DNA from: Pseudomonas sp. NFR16
GTDB lineage: Bacteria; Pseudomonadota; Gammaproteobacteria; Pseudomonadales; Pseudomonadaceae
Direction of reading: 5' to 3'
Length of the DNA: 64,000 bases
NCBI RefSeq assembly: GCF_900108875.1
Contig: NZ_FNYJ01000005.1
Location: 434,001 to 498,000 of the forward strand
Made by a program: the position numbers and the translations under genes. A model generated the notes under the pieces. It worked only from the letters and a program-made list of their open reading frames with translations, was not told where the DNA came from and made no database searches. Below, piece by piece: positions 53,492 through 62,062 of the stretch (position 1 is its first letter; every line of letters starts with the position of its first letter).

Positions 53492-53525
53492 AAAAAGGCG
53501 TTGCCTGTGAGGGCAACGCCTTTTT
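53492..53525. terminator. Bidirectional terminator between katE and the lipoprotein gene
   Basis: A perfect 14-bp stem (AAAAAGGCGTTGCC / GGCAACGCCTTTTT) with a 6-nt loop gives a T-run on both strands, between two convergent genes. A strong intrinsic terminator. Confidence 0.95.
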
Positions 53526-53542
53526 GTTTGATCAAAAAATGA

Positions 53543-54256
53543 TCAGAGCGGGGCAGGTTTCAGAATCATCTGAGCTGGCTCGGTCTTCTCGATCTCACGC
53601 TGAATCTGCAATTCGAAGTCTGGATTGATCTTCATCACGCGCTTGGTCAGCAACGTGGCCAGCCAAGGATAATCGTCCGTTCGCGGTACCTGCACGATCA
53701 CTTCGCAGTTGAACGCGGCCACGTCGGCGGCGATATCGTTCAGCTGACGACGGAGTTGTCTGGAGTCGCGGATGTTCAACTCGATGGTGGTGCTTTCCAC
53801 GGTCGGATCGATGACCTTGGCGGTGCGCCTGGCTTCAGCCGCTTTCAGTTCGGCTTCGGCTTTGTCCAGCTCGGCTTTACGGGCGTGGGCGATGGCGCCG
53901 TTCACACCGCTGGTTAGAGCAGGTGCCTTGGGCATCAGTGCGCGAGCGCGACTCAGCGCCGTTGCCGCGGCGTTGACGTCACCCTTCTGCAGGACGATCT
54001 GGCTGCGGCTCAGGTAGGCCTCGGCGAGTTGACGCTGATACTGCTCAAGACGCGGATCATCGGGGGATTTGGCTTGCAGTGCGGCCAGCTGATCTTCAGC
54101 GGTCGCCAGCTCGCTGCTTGCGATGTTCTGTTCCAGCTGCTGATACGCATCCGGCGCCGCGGCGGGAGCAGGAGGCTCGACAGGCTTGCTCTGGCAGGCG
54201 ACCAACAGGACGGAAAATGCAGCAAGCAGCAGATAACGGGATGCGAACGGCTTCAT
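53543..54256 (-). CDS. TPR-like lipoprotein (PA5502-like)
   Basis: A 237-residue protein with a lipobox (LLVAC, Cys21), a proline/alanine-rich linker (26-36) and helical repeats (about 37-150) resembling TPRs. The C-terminal half is an alpha/beta domain with RDSRQLRRQLNDIAADVAAF. An equivalent gene lies beside znuB in P. aeruginosa. Likely an outer-membrane or periplasmic lipoprotein of unknown function. Confidence 0.85.
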   Translation of the reverse strand: MKPFASRYLLLAAFSVLLVACQSKPVEPPAPAAAPDAYQQLEQNIASSELATAEDQLAALQAKSPDDPRLEQYQRQLAEAYLSRSQIVLQKGDVNAAATALSRARALMPKAPALTSGVNGAIAHARKAELDKAEAELKAAEARRTAKVIDPTVESTTIELNIRDSRQLRRQLNDIAADVAAFNCEVIVQVPRTDDYPWLATLLTKRVMKINPDFELQIQREIEKTEPAQMILKPAPL

Positions 54257-54414
54257 TCCTGCGATTCTCTATTTGCGCAAAAAACGAGCAAGTCTACACA
54301 TAAGTGCCTTGCACCGAAAATAACTGATCACTATCAGGGGGCGATGCGAACGGTCATTGCACATTGCCGCCATGCATTTATTGCCGAATATGACTGTGAC
54401 TGCTGCACAAGGTT

Positions 54415-55197
54415 CTACCGCTTGGGCAAAACGAAGCTGAGCAAAAAAAGCGCCGCTGCAGACACCACAATAGAAGGGCCCGCCGGCGTGTCCTTGAACC
54501 AGGACAACGCCAGCCCGCTGCAGACTGCGATCACCCCGATGACGCTGGCACCCAGTGCCATTTGCTCAGGAGAACGGGCGTGGCGTTGAGCCGCAGCCGC
54601 TGGAATGATCAGCAACGAGGTAATCAGCAAAACCCCCACGATTTTCATTGCGACGGCGATGACCACGGCAATCAGCAACATCAACGCCATGCGCAAGGTC
54701 GCGACTGGCAAGCCTTCGACGGTTGCAAGCTCCTCATGAACGGTGATCGCCAGCAGCGGACGCCACAGCGCGCAGATCAGGATGAGCACCGCCGCGCTGC
54801 CGCCGAGAATCCATGACAGGTCAGTTGGGCTGATCGCCAGCAGATCACCAAACAGATAGCCCATCAGATCGATCCGGACATCGCGCATGGAGCTCAGGAC
54901 CACGAGCCCCAGCGACAGGGTGCTTGGCGCAAGAATTCCGAGCAGGGTGTCCGACGCCAGTGGCTGACGCTGTTGCAGCGTGACCAGCACGATGGCCAGA
55001 AACAAGCAGCCCACCGTGACGGCGATGGCCGGGCTGATATCCAGCAGAAAGCCGAGTGCCACCCCAAGCAATGCAGCGTGCGACAGCGTGTCGCCAAAGT
55101 ACGCCATCCGCCGCCAGACCACGAAGGACCCCAACGGGCCAGCCACGACCGCCAGAGCAAGGCCTGCGAGCAAGGCATAGAGTAGAAAATCAGCCAT
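54415..55197 (-). CDS. znuB: Zinc ABC transporter permease
   Basis: A 260-residue inner-membrane permease of the ZnuB/MntB family with about seven to eight helices. The start at 55197 is chosen because MADFLLYALLAGLALAVVAGPLG is the usual N-terminus; the frame is open far upstream. It overlaps the end of znuC by 8 bp, giving a zur-znuC-znuB operon. Confidence 0.95.
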   Translation of the reverse strand: MADFLLYALLAGLALAVVAGPLGSFVVWRRMAYFGDTLSHAALLGVALGFLLDISPAIAVTVGCLFLAIVLVTLQQRQPLASDTLLGILAPSTLSLGLVVLSSMRDVRIDLMGYLFGDLLAISPTDLSWILGGSAAVLILICALWRPLLAITVHEELATVEGLPVATLRMALMLLIAVVIAVAMKIVGVLLITSLLIIPAAAAQRHARSPEQMALGASVIGVIAVCSGLALSWFKDTPAGPSIVVSAAALFLLSFVLPKR

Positions 55198-55996
55198 GCT
55201 TGCAGCTATCTCCGTGACTGTGGTCGTGAGGGTGGGAATGATCGTGGTCATGCGCCGCTGCGGGTTGGCAGACTTCGCCGTGCAGGTCGTGGGCATGATC
55301 GTGATGATGGTGATAAATCGCCAGGCTCGCTGCGTTCTGACCGAACAGCTCGACAAACGCCGGATCATTGCTGACCTGCTCCGGATGGCCGGAACAACAG
55401 ACGTGCCGATTCAGGCAGACCACCTGGTCAGTGGTGCTCATCACCAGATGCAGATCATGGGAGACCATCAGCACACCGCACCGGTGGCGATTCCGAAGCT
55501 GGGTAATAAGTGCATACAGCTCCGCTTGCCCGGCTACGTCGACGCCTTGCACCGGTTCATCGAGTACCAGCAATTCAGGTTCACGCAGCAGCGCTCGCGC
55601 GAGCAGTACGCGCTGCATCTCGCCTCCGGAAATACCCTGGAGCGGGCTGTCGATGACTTTTTCAGCGCCGACTTCCGCCAGCGCCGCCAATGCGGTCTCG
55701 CGGTCCACGCCTGGCACCAGCCGCAGGAAACGCAGCACCGACAGCGGCAACGTCGCGTCGATGTGGAGCTTTTGCGGCATGTAGCCGATGCGCAATTTTG
55801 GCTTGCGCCAGACCTCGCCGGTGTCAGCTTTGAGCAAGCCGAGCACCGCGCGCACCAGCGTGGTCTTGCCTGCACCGTTGGGCCCGATCAGCGTCACGAT
55901 TTCGCTGGGGCTGACGCTCAGCTGGATGTTTTCCAGCACGCTCTGGCCGGCACGCGTGACGCTGACGTCCTTCAAGCGGATCAGTGCGTCGCTCAT
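55190..55996 (-). CDS. znuC: Zinc ABC transporter ATP-binding protein
   Basis: A 268-residue ABC ATPase: Walker A GPNGAGKTT, signature ISGGEMQRVLLARAL and Walker B LLVLDEPVQGVD. The C-terminus carries a histidine-rich tail (HHHHDHAHD ... HDHDHSHPHDHSHGD), which may buffer zinc. Its ATG overlaps the zur stop by one base (TGATG). Confidence 0.96.
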   Translation of the reverse strand: MSDALIRLKDVSVTRAGQSVLENIQLSVSPSEIVTLIGPNGAGKTTLVRAVLGLLKADTGEVWRKPKLRIGYMPQKLHIDATLPLSVLRFLRLVPGVDRETALAALAEVGAEKVIDSPLQGISGGEMQRVLLARALLREPELLVLDEPVQGVDVAGQAELYALITQLRNRHRCGVLMVSHDLHLVMSTTDQVVCLNRHVCCSGHPEQVSNDPAFVELFGQNAASLAIYHHHHDHAHDLHGEVCQPAAAHDHDHSHPHDHSHGDSCKHG

Positions 55997-56478
55997 CAAG
56001 CAGCCTTGCAACCAGCACACACTCCGACGACTTCGACCGTCTGGGTTTCCACCGCAAAGCCGACTTCATTGGCCGCTGCCACGATGGATGCGCTGATGGC
56101 CGCGTGTTGCAACTCAATGGCGGCATGGCACTCGCGACAGATCAGGAACTGGCCTTGGTGCGCGTGCGTAGGGTGATTGCAGCCGGCGAATGCGTTGAGC
56201 GACGCGATGCGATGCACCAACCCGTTCTCCAGCAGGAAGTCCAGCGCACGGTAAACCGTGGGCGGCGCGGCGCGACGACCGTCTTCTTCACTGAGCACCG
56301 CGAGGATGTCGTAGGCGCCGAGCGGCTTGTGGCTTTGCCAGACCAGCTCCAGAACGCGACGACGCAGAGCGGTCAGACGCAGGCCTTTACCGGCGCAGAG
56401 CGCATCGGCTTCAGCTAGCGCACTGTGCACGCAGTGAGAGTGATCGTGAGGGCGACTGGCCAACGGTGTTTTAGACAT
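55996..56478 (-). CDS. zur: Zinc uptake regulator Zur (Fur family)
   Basis: Represses zinc uptake when zinc is abundant. The 160-residue product has an N-terminal DNA-binding winged helix (about 30-90; PPTVYRALDFLLENGLVHRIA), and zinc ligands including two CxxC-type pairs (CREC, CAGC). It is the first gene of zur-znuC-znuB and divergent from znuA, with a 66-bp spacer. Confidence 0.95.
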   Translation of the reverse strand: MSKTPLASRPHDHSHCVHSALAEADALCAGKGLRLTALRRRVLELVWQSHKPLGAYDILAVLSEEDGRRAAPPTVYRALDFLLENGLVHRIASLNAFAGCNHPTHAHQGQFLICRECHAAIELQHAAISASIVAAANEVGFAVETQTVEVVGVCAGCKAA

Positions 56479-56544
56479 GGGCGGCGACGGCTATTGTGAG
56501 AGACGTTATTATGTTACCCGTTCCTGCCCCAATGAGTGGTCATC
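56479..56544. promoter_or_regulatory. zur/znuA divergent promoter
   Basis: A short 66-bp spacer must carry both divergent promoters and probably a Zur operator. The AT-rich GTTATTATGTTAC (56505-56517) contains Zur-like half-sites but is not a full GTTATA-N-TATAAC palindrome. Confidence 0.45.
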
Positions 56545-57468
56545 GTGTCCCGACTTTTTTTACTTTTTGTCGTATTCATCACCGGTTTTTCCTACATTGC
56601 TACAGCCCAGGCCGACGTTCGTGTGCTGACCAGCATCAAGCCGCTACAGCTGATTGCAGCGGCCGTGCAGGATGGCATCGCCGTGCCCGAAGTGCTGCTG
56701 CCGCCGGGGGCGTCGCCGCATAATTACGCGCTGCGTCCATCCGACGTACGGCGCGTGCAGGAGGTCGATCTGCTTTACTGGATCGGCCCGGACATGGAGA
56801 CATTTCTCCCCCGCGTGCTCGCTAACCGGACCCAGGCGTCTGTGGCCGTTCAGTCGTTGCCGGGTATGCACCTGCGCCATTTCACAGCCAGCGATGAGCA
56901 CCACGATGATGGCGACGAAGACGAGCATGATCACGATCACCGCCCAGGGAGCGTAGATGCGCATCTGTGGCTTTCATCGGCGAATGCCCGTGTGATTGCG
57001 GCAAAAATGGCGGCAGATCTGAGCCAGGCGGATCCGGCCAACGCTGCGCGCTACGACAGCAATCTGAAGGCGTTCGACGCGCGGATGGATGCTGTGGACG
57101 CGAAGATCAAGCAACGCGTGGCCGGCATCGCGGACAAGAAATTCTTCGTCTTTCATGAGGCGTTCGACTACTTCGAAGAAGCCTATGGCATCAAGCACGC
57201 CGGTGTCTTTGCGGTCAGCAGCGAGGTGCAGCCGGGCGCCCAGCACGTCGCCGCGATGCGCGCGCGCCTGAGCGAGTTCGGCAAGACCTGCGTATTCAGC
57301 GAGCCACCCTTGCGCCCGCGTCTGGCCGACACGCTGAGTGCCGGTCTGCCGGTCAAACTGGCGGAGCTGGACGCGCTGGGCGGGTACACGCCAGCCACTG
57401 CCCAGGGCTATGAGCAATTGCTGAGCAAACTCGCGGATGATCTGGCGGGGTGTCTGGAGGGTTTGTAA
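56545..57468 (+). CDS. znuA: Zinc ABC transporter periplasmic binding protein
   Basis: A 307-residue cluster A-I metal-binding protein with a signal peptide (about 1-24). Metal ligands include His in GASPHNYAL, His in VDAHLWLS, His in FVFHEAFDYF and the C-terminal Glu/Asp region. A His/Asp-rich loop (HHDDGDEDEHDHDH) is present, typical of zinc-specific members. The start is taken as GTG 56545; GTG 56536 is possible but has no ribosome site. Confidence 0.95.
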   Translation: MSRLFLLFVVFITGFSYIATAQADVRVLTSIKPLQLIAAAVQDGIAVPEVLLPPGASPHNYALRPSDVRRVQEVDLLYWIGPDMETFLPRVLANRTQASVAVQSLPGMHLRHFTASDEHHDDGDEDEHDHDHRPGSVDAHLWLSSANARVIAAKMAADLSQADPANAARYDSNLKAFDARMDAVDAKIKQRVAGIADKKFFVFHEAFDYFEEAYGIKHAGVFAVSSEVQPGAQHVAAMRARLSEFGKTCVFSEPPLRPRLADTLSAGLPVKLAELDALGGYTPATAQGYEQLLSKLADDLAGCLEGL

Positions 57469-57574
57469 CGTCTGGGCTGACGCCATTGCAGGCCAGCGCG
57501 CCCCTGCCGTGCACGCGCCTCTGTGGGCTGAGCAAATCCCTTAGGCGCGCTTGCCTGCGATGGCAATTTAAAGA

Positions 57575-58525
57575 TTACAACGCAAACGGCAGCGGAATGT
57601 GGGTCTCCTGGCGCTGCTCCAGTCGCACGCGGAATTCGGACGGGTCGTGGATCAACACGTCCTGGCCGGCGAAGGTCTCGGCAGCGATCAGGCGTGAGAG
57701 CCAGAATCGCACGCACCCGACACGAAGCATGGTTGACCACAGCTCGGCTTCCGCTGCGGTGAACGGCCTCAGCGCGGCATACGCGCCGAGTAAGGCGCGC
57801 GCACGCGGGGCGTCGATGCTGCCGTCCGTAAACGAACACCAGTCATTCACGGCAATCGCCACGTCGTAGAGCATCGGACCTGAGCATGCGTTGTAGAAGT
57901 CGATCACGCCGGTCAGGTGCGTGCCTTCGAACAAGGTATTGTCGCGGAACAGGTCAGCGTGAAGATTGGCCCGCGGCAGCGCCATGATCTTCGCCTTCAG
58001 GCGGCGGATTTCTTCCACAGCCGTGGTGAGCAGCGCGCCTTGCACCTCATCAAGATGCGAGATGAAATTGCTGCCCTCTTCCAGCATCCAGTCCAGACCG
58101 CGATCCGTCTTGCGCTCGATGATTCTTTCGCGGGTCGCCAAGTGCATGTGCGCCAACAATTCACCGATCTGCACGCAATGCTGGGTATTGGGCTCGGTCG
58201 GGTGCTTGCCTGCCAGGCGCGGTTGCAGCAGTGCCGGCTTGCCCTTGAGCTCGCGCAGGGCCTGACCATCGGTGGTGCGCAGCGCGTAAGGGACGGGCAG
58301 GTTGGCGTCGTGCAGCACGTCCAGCAGTTCGATGAAAAACGGCATCTCCTGAACGGGGCCGCGCTCGACCAGCGTCAGCACGAACTCCCCACGCTCAAGG
58401 CTCACGAAAAAATTGGTGTTTTCACTTCCGGCGGCAATGCCCTGGAAATCACGCAGTGCGCCAAGCCCGTACGGGGCGAGAAAAGCTTCCAGCTCGGGCC
58501 GAGCCAGGGGAGTAAAAACGGACAT
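57575..58525 (-). CDS. thrB: Homoserine kinase (ThrB, aminoglycoside-phosphotransferase fold)
   Basis: Phosphorylates homoserine for threonine synthesis. The 316-residue product has the APH/choline-kinase fold, with the catalytic loop NLHADLFRDNTLF and the following GVIDFYNACSGP metal site. It is the pseudomonad-type ThrB, unrelated to GHMP-family ThrB of E. coli. Nearest neighbour on the same strand upstream is the DUF2782 gene, 34 bp away. Confidence 0.94.
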   Translation of the reverse strand: MSVFTPLARPELEAFLAPYGLGALRDFQGIAAGSENTNFFVSLERGEFVLTLVERGPVQEMPFFIELLDVLHDANLPVPYALRTTDGQALRELKGKPALLQPRLAGKHPTEPNTQHCVQIGELLAHMHLATRERIIERKTDRGLDWMLEEGSNFISHLDEVQGALLTTAVEEIRRLKAKIMALPRANLHADLFRDNTLFEGTHLTGVIDFYNACSGPMLYDVAIAVNDWCSFTDGSIDAPRARALLGAYAALRPFTAAEAELWSTMLRVGCVRFWLSRLIAAETFAGQDVLIHDPSEFRVRLEQRQETHIPLPFAL

Positions 58526-58559
58526 AGAAGACTGCCAGCAAAAGAGTGAATGTAAGGCG

Positions 58560-58850
58560 TTACCAGCTGAATAGTACCCACTGAGGGATCAGCATGTCCG
58601 GTTGATCCGAACGAATGAATTGCCCGCTCGTGCCGTCAGCGCGCACCAGATAATACGGCTTGCCATGTTTGGGCGTGATTTTAACCGCATACACGAAGCC
58701 GTTGGCTTTGTACTCCTGAATGAAATTCTCGCCGTCCTTGCTGATGGTGACGTCGGGCTCCGCCGAAGGTGCTTCGTCGTCGACAGCCATGGCAAGCGCA
58801 GGGCATGCGGCCAACAACAAGACCAGTGACAGGCGATTTGGCGCGCGCAT
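58560..58850 (-). CDS. DUF2782 exported protein
   Basis: A 96-residue protein with a signal peptide (about 1-22, ALAMA) and a DUF2782 core (ISKDGENFIQEYKANGFVYAVKITPKHGKPYYLV). It lies between polA and thrB as in P. aeruginosa and probably shares an operon with thrB. The family function is unknown. Confidence 0.9.
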   Translation of the reverse strand: MRAPNRLSLVLLLAACPALAMAVDDEAPSAEPDVTISKDGENFIQEYKANGFVYAVKITPKHGKPYYLVRADGTSGQFIRSDQPDMLIPQWVLFSW

Positions 58851-58924
58851 GATAACCTTGTCCCTTTGTCGTCAACGGTCTTCGCATTCTAGCGCCGACC
58901 CCGCCGAAAAGGTTGATCCTGCAC

Positions 58925-61693
58925 ATGAGTCTCGCGCCCCTCGTCCTGGTGGACGGTTCTTCTTATCTGTACCGCGCCTTCCACGCGCTGCCGCCGCTCA
59001 CTACGTCCAAGGGCCTGCCCACCGGTGCGGTCAAGGGCGTGCTCAACATGCTCAAGAGCCTGCGCAAGCAATATCCCGAAAGCCCCTTTGCCGTGGTCTT
59101 CGATGCGAAGGGCGGGACGTTCCGCGATGAGATGTTCGCCGAGTACAAAGCCAATCGACCCAGCATGCCCGATGACATGCGCGTGCAAATCGATTTTCTG
59201 CACAACTGCGTCAAAGGCCTGGGGTATCCGCTGCTTTGCGTTGAAGGCGTCGAAGCCGACGATGTAATTGGCACACTTGCGCGCAGCAGTGCGGCCGCCG
59301 ACCGCCCGGTCGTCATCTCGACGGGTGACAAGGACATGGCTCAATTGGTGGATGGCCACATCACGCTGGTCAACACCATGACCGGCAGCGTTCTCGACGT
59401 GGCCGGGGTTAAGGAAAAGTTTGGTGTCGGTCCGGAGCACATCGTCGATTATCTCGCACTGATGGGCGACAAAGTCGACAATATCCCGGGCGTTCCCGGC
59501 GTGGGCGAAAAGACCGCGGCCGGATTGCTGGTCGGTATTAACGGCGGTCTCAAAGAGCTCTATGAGAACCTCGACAAGGTGCCGACGCTGTCCATTCGTG
59601 GCGCAAAATCCCTGCCAGCCAAGCTTGAAGAGCACAGGGAAATGGCATTTCTTTCCTACCAGTTGGCGACGATCAAAGTGGACGTTCCGCTGGATATCGA
59701 ACTGGATGCTCTGCATTGCGGCGAGCCTGACCGCGAGGCGTTGCTGGCGTTGTACACCGAGCTTGAGTTCAAGAGCTGGATCAACGATCTGCAACGCGAA
59801 GCCAAGCAGGACGGCGCCGAAATACCGACCGCCGCCGCCGAGCCCGCGCCGGTCATTGAAGCCAAGTATGAATTGATCCTTGAGCAGACGCAGTTCGACG
59901 CCTGGCTGAAGAAACTTGAAGCGGCTGATTTGTTTGCTTTCGTAGTGCAAAGCAACGGTATCGACGCCCAGCGCGCGCAAGTGGTGGGCTTGTCGTTTGC
60001 GATAAAGACCCACGAGGCGTGCTATATCCCGCTGACCCATTCCTACATGGGCGTGCCGCAACAGCTGGATCGGGACGCAGTGCTCAAAGCCGTCAAGCCG
60101 ATGCTGGAGGATGCCAGCAAGATTAAAGTCGGTCAGCACGCAAAGTTCGCGATCAACTTGCTCGCCAACTGCGCGATCGACGGCGATCAGCAACAGGGTA
60201 TCCATGTGCAGGGCGTCAAGTTCGACACGATGCTGGAGTCCTATGTCCTGGATTCCACGGCTACGCGGCATGATCGTGACAGTCTGGTGGCCAAGTATCT
60301 GGATCACACGCCGGTGAACTTCCAGGAAATTGCAGGCAAAGGCGCCAAGCAGCTTTCGTTCGATCAGATCGCGCTCGAGCAAGCAGGCATGTACGCCGCT
60401 GAAGAAGTCGATCTGACGCTGCGCTTGCACGAAACGCTTCAGGAAAAACTGGGCAAGACACCCTCCCTTGCGCCGGTGCTCAACGACATTGAAATGCCGT
60501 TGATGCCTGTGCTGGCGCGCATTGAGCGCCAGGGTGCGTTCGTGGATGCCAAGCTTCTGGGCATCCAGAGTGTGGAGCTGGGCAACAAAATGACCGAGCT
60601 TGAGCGCGAGGCGTTTGCGATTGCCGGCGAGGAGTTCAATCTCGGTTCGCCGAAGCAGCTGGGCGTGATCCTCTACGAAAAGCTGGGCATGCCGATCATC
60701 AGCAAAACAGCCACCGGCCAGCCTTCCACGGCCGAAGCCGTACTGGCGGAGCTGGCCGAACAGGACTTCCCACTGCCTAAGGTGTTGATGCAGTACCGCT
60801 CGATGAGCAAGCTCAAGAGCACTTACACCGACCGGCTGCCGGAGCAGATCAATCCGCGCACCGGGCGGATTCACACGTCGTATCACCAAGCGGTCGCGGT
60901 CACCGGGCGCTTGTCTTCCAGCGATCCGAACCTGCAGAACATCCCTATCAGGACCGCCGAAGGTCGCCGTATTCGTCAGGCCTTCGTCGCCCCGCAGGGC
61001 TACAAGCTGCTGGCGGCGGACTACTCGCAGATCGAACTGCGGATCATGGCGCACCTGGCCAAGGACGAAGGGCTGTTGCACGCGTTCCGCAATGATCTGG
61101 ACGTGCACCGGGCGACAGCTGGCGAGGTGTTCGGCGTCGAGCTGGCGGATGTCACCCATGACATGCGCCGCAGCGCCAAGGCGATCAACTTTGGTCTGAT
61201 CTACGGCATGAGCGCATTCGGTCTGGCCAAGCAGATTGGTGTCGACCGCAAACAGTCGCAAGCCTATGTAGACCGCTACTTCGCGCGGTATCCGGGCGTG
61301 CTGGAGTACATGGAGCGCACCCGCACGCAAGCGGCGGAACAAGGGTTTGTGGAGACCATTTTCGGTCGCCGTCTCTACCTGCCGGACATCAACGCGAAGA
61401 ACCAGGCGCTGCGCAAAGGCGCCGAACGCATGGCGATCAATGCCCCGATGCAAGGCACTGCCGCCGATATCATCAAGCGCGCCATGGTGGCGGTGAACGG
61501 CTGGCTGGATTCGTCAGGCCTGGACGCGCGCGTCATCCTGCAGGTTCACGACGAACTGGTGCTCGAGGTGCGCGAGGACCTTGTGGAGCAGATCAGCAGG
61601 GACATCCGTGTGCACATGAGCGGTGCAGCCGAGCTGGACGTGCCGCTGTTGGTGGAAGTGGGCGTGGGGAACAACTGGGACGAGGCGCATTGA
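58925..61693 (+). CDS. polA: DNA polymerase I with degenerate proofreading site
   Basis: Repairs DNA and removes RNA primers. The 922-residue product has the 5'-nuclease domain (about 1-300), the exonuclease-like domain (about 310-510) and the polymerase domain with motif A (ADYSQIELRI), motif B (RRSAKAINFGLIYG) and motif C (VHDELVLE), all intact. The exonuclease carboxylates are not: E. coli Asp355 and Glu357 correspond to Val340 and Gln342 (FVVQS), Asp424 to Ala409 (HAKFAIN) and Asp501 to Glu494 (YAAEE). Spacing between the motifs matches E. coli. The start is ATG 58925; an in-frame TTG four codons earlier is unlikely. Confidence 0.97.
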   Translation: MSLAPLVLVDGSSYLYRAFHALPPLTTSKGLPTGAVKGVLNMLKSLRKQYPESPFAVVFDAKGGTFRDEMFAEYKANRPSMPDDMRVQIDFLHNCVKGLGYPLLCVEGVEADDVIGTLARSSAAADRPVVISTGDKDMAQLVDGHITLVNTMTGSVLDVAGVKEKFGVGPEHIVDYLALMGDKVDNIPGVPGVGEKTAAGLLVGINGGLKELYENLDKVPTLSIRGAKSLPAKLEEHREMAFLSYQLATIKVDVPLDIELDALHCGEPDREALLALYTELEFKSWINDLQREAKQDGAEIPTAAAEPAPVIEAKYELILEQTQFDAWLKKLEAADLFAFVVQSNGIDAQRAQVVGLSFAIKTHEACYIPLTHSYMGVPQQLDRDAVLKAVKPMLEDASKIKVGQHAKFAINLLANCAIDGDQQQGIHVQGVKFDTMLESYVLDSTATRHDRDSLVAKYLDHTPVNFQEIAGKGAKQLSFDQIALEQAGMYAAEEVDLTLRLHETLQEKLGKTPSLAPVLNDIEMPLMPVLARIERQGAFVDAKLLGIQSVELGNKMTELEREAFAIAGEEFNLGSPKQLGVILYEKLGMPIISKTATGQPSTAEAVLAELAEQDFPLPKVLMQYRSMSKLKSTYTDRLPEQINPRTGRIHTSYHQAVAVTGRLSSSDPNLQNIPIRTAEGRRIRQAFVAPQGYKLLAADYSQIELRIMAHLAKDEGLLHAFRNDLDVHRATAGEVFGVELADVTHDMRRSAKAINFGLIYGMSAFGLAKQIGVDRKQSQAYVDRYFARYPGVLEYMERTRTQAAEQGFVETIFGRRLYLPDINAKNQALRKGAERMAINAPMQGTAADIIKRAMVAVNGWLDSSGLDARVILQVHDELVLEVREDLVEQISRDIRVHMSGAAELDVPLLVEVGVGNNWDEAH

Positions 61694-61890
61694 TCAATAG
61701 TTGACCGAAGATTTGCGGCTTTGTCAGCGAGCTCGCCCGTGAGTCAGCCTTCAGACGCCACGCACAGGTGTCGTATGGGCCTGAGACCTCGCGAGCGCGC
61801 GCGCTGGGCAGTGCCTCCGGTTGAGCGCTCTGAAACGCGCGGCGTGAGGCAAGCCTTGCCTGCCGCCAACATTAAATTTCCTCAGGTTTT

Positions 61891-61918
61891 GAACTTCCGC
61901 GGACAAAACCCGGTCAGA
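61891..61918 (+). promoter_or_regulatory. AlgU (sigma-22/RpoE-type) promoter of ersA
   Basis: GAACTT (61891-61896), 17-bp spacer, TCAGA (61914-61918), close to the AlgU consensus GAACTT-N16/17-TCTGA. It points to a transcript start near 61925, in the polA-engB spacer where the AlgU-dependent ErsA sRNA is known in P. aeruginosa. Confidence 0.8.
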
Positions 61919-61924
61919 GTTTGC

Positions 61925-62053
61925 GAATGGCTGACGTAGCCATTCATGCTCCTATGTTGTGTTAAGTGTTGGCAGATATCCGGACCCCTTCCCTAGAGGT
62001 CTGGACTTAGACCCCGAACTTCCCCTCCCCATATGAAGTCCGGGGTTTTTTTT
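61925..62053 (+). ncRNA. ersA: Small RNA ErsA (Spot 42 position)
   Basis: The predicted transcript is about 129 nt, similar to ErsA of P. aeruginosa (~130 nt). It begins with a perfect hairpin, GAATGGCT / AGCCATTC with loop GACGT (61925-61945), has an unstructured C/U-rich middle and ends in a rho-independent terminator (62011-62053). The genomic place (between polA and engB) is where ErsA and the unrelated E. coli Spot 42 lie. ErsA is an Hfq-dependent regulator of envelope and exopolysaccharide genes. Confidence 0.8.
62011..62053 (+). terminator. Rho-independent terminator of ersA
   Basis: ACCCCGAACTTC pairs with GAAGTCCGGGGT (one mismatch), followed by nine T residues. It is the strongest T-tract terminator in the right part of the window. 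Confidence 0.93.
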
Positions 62054-62062
62054 GCCTGCGAT

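Noticed and set aside
51844..53535. 563-codon minus-strand open frame
   Set aside because: Antisense to katE; no recognisable protein.
56505..56517. GTTATTATGTTAC as a definite Zur box
   Set aside because: Not a palindrome; kept only as a possible operator region.
58889..61453. 854-codon minus-strand open frame
   Set aside because: Lies fully antisense to polA, whose protein motifs are unambiguous.
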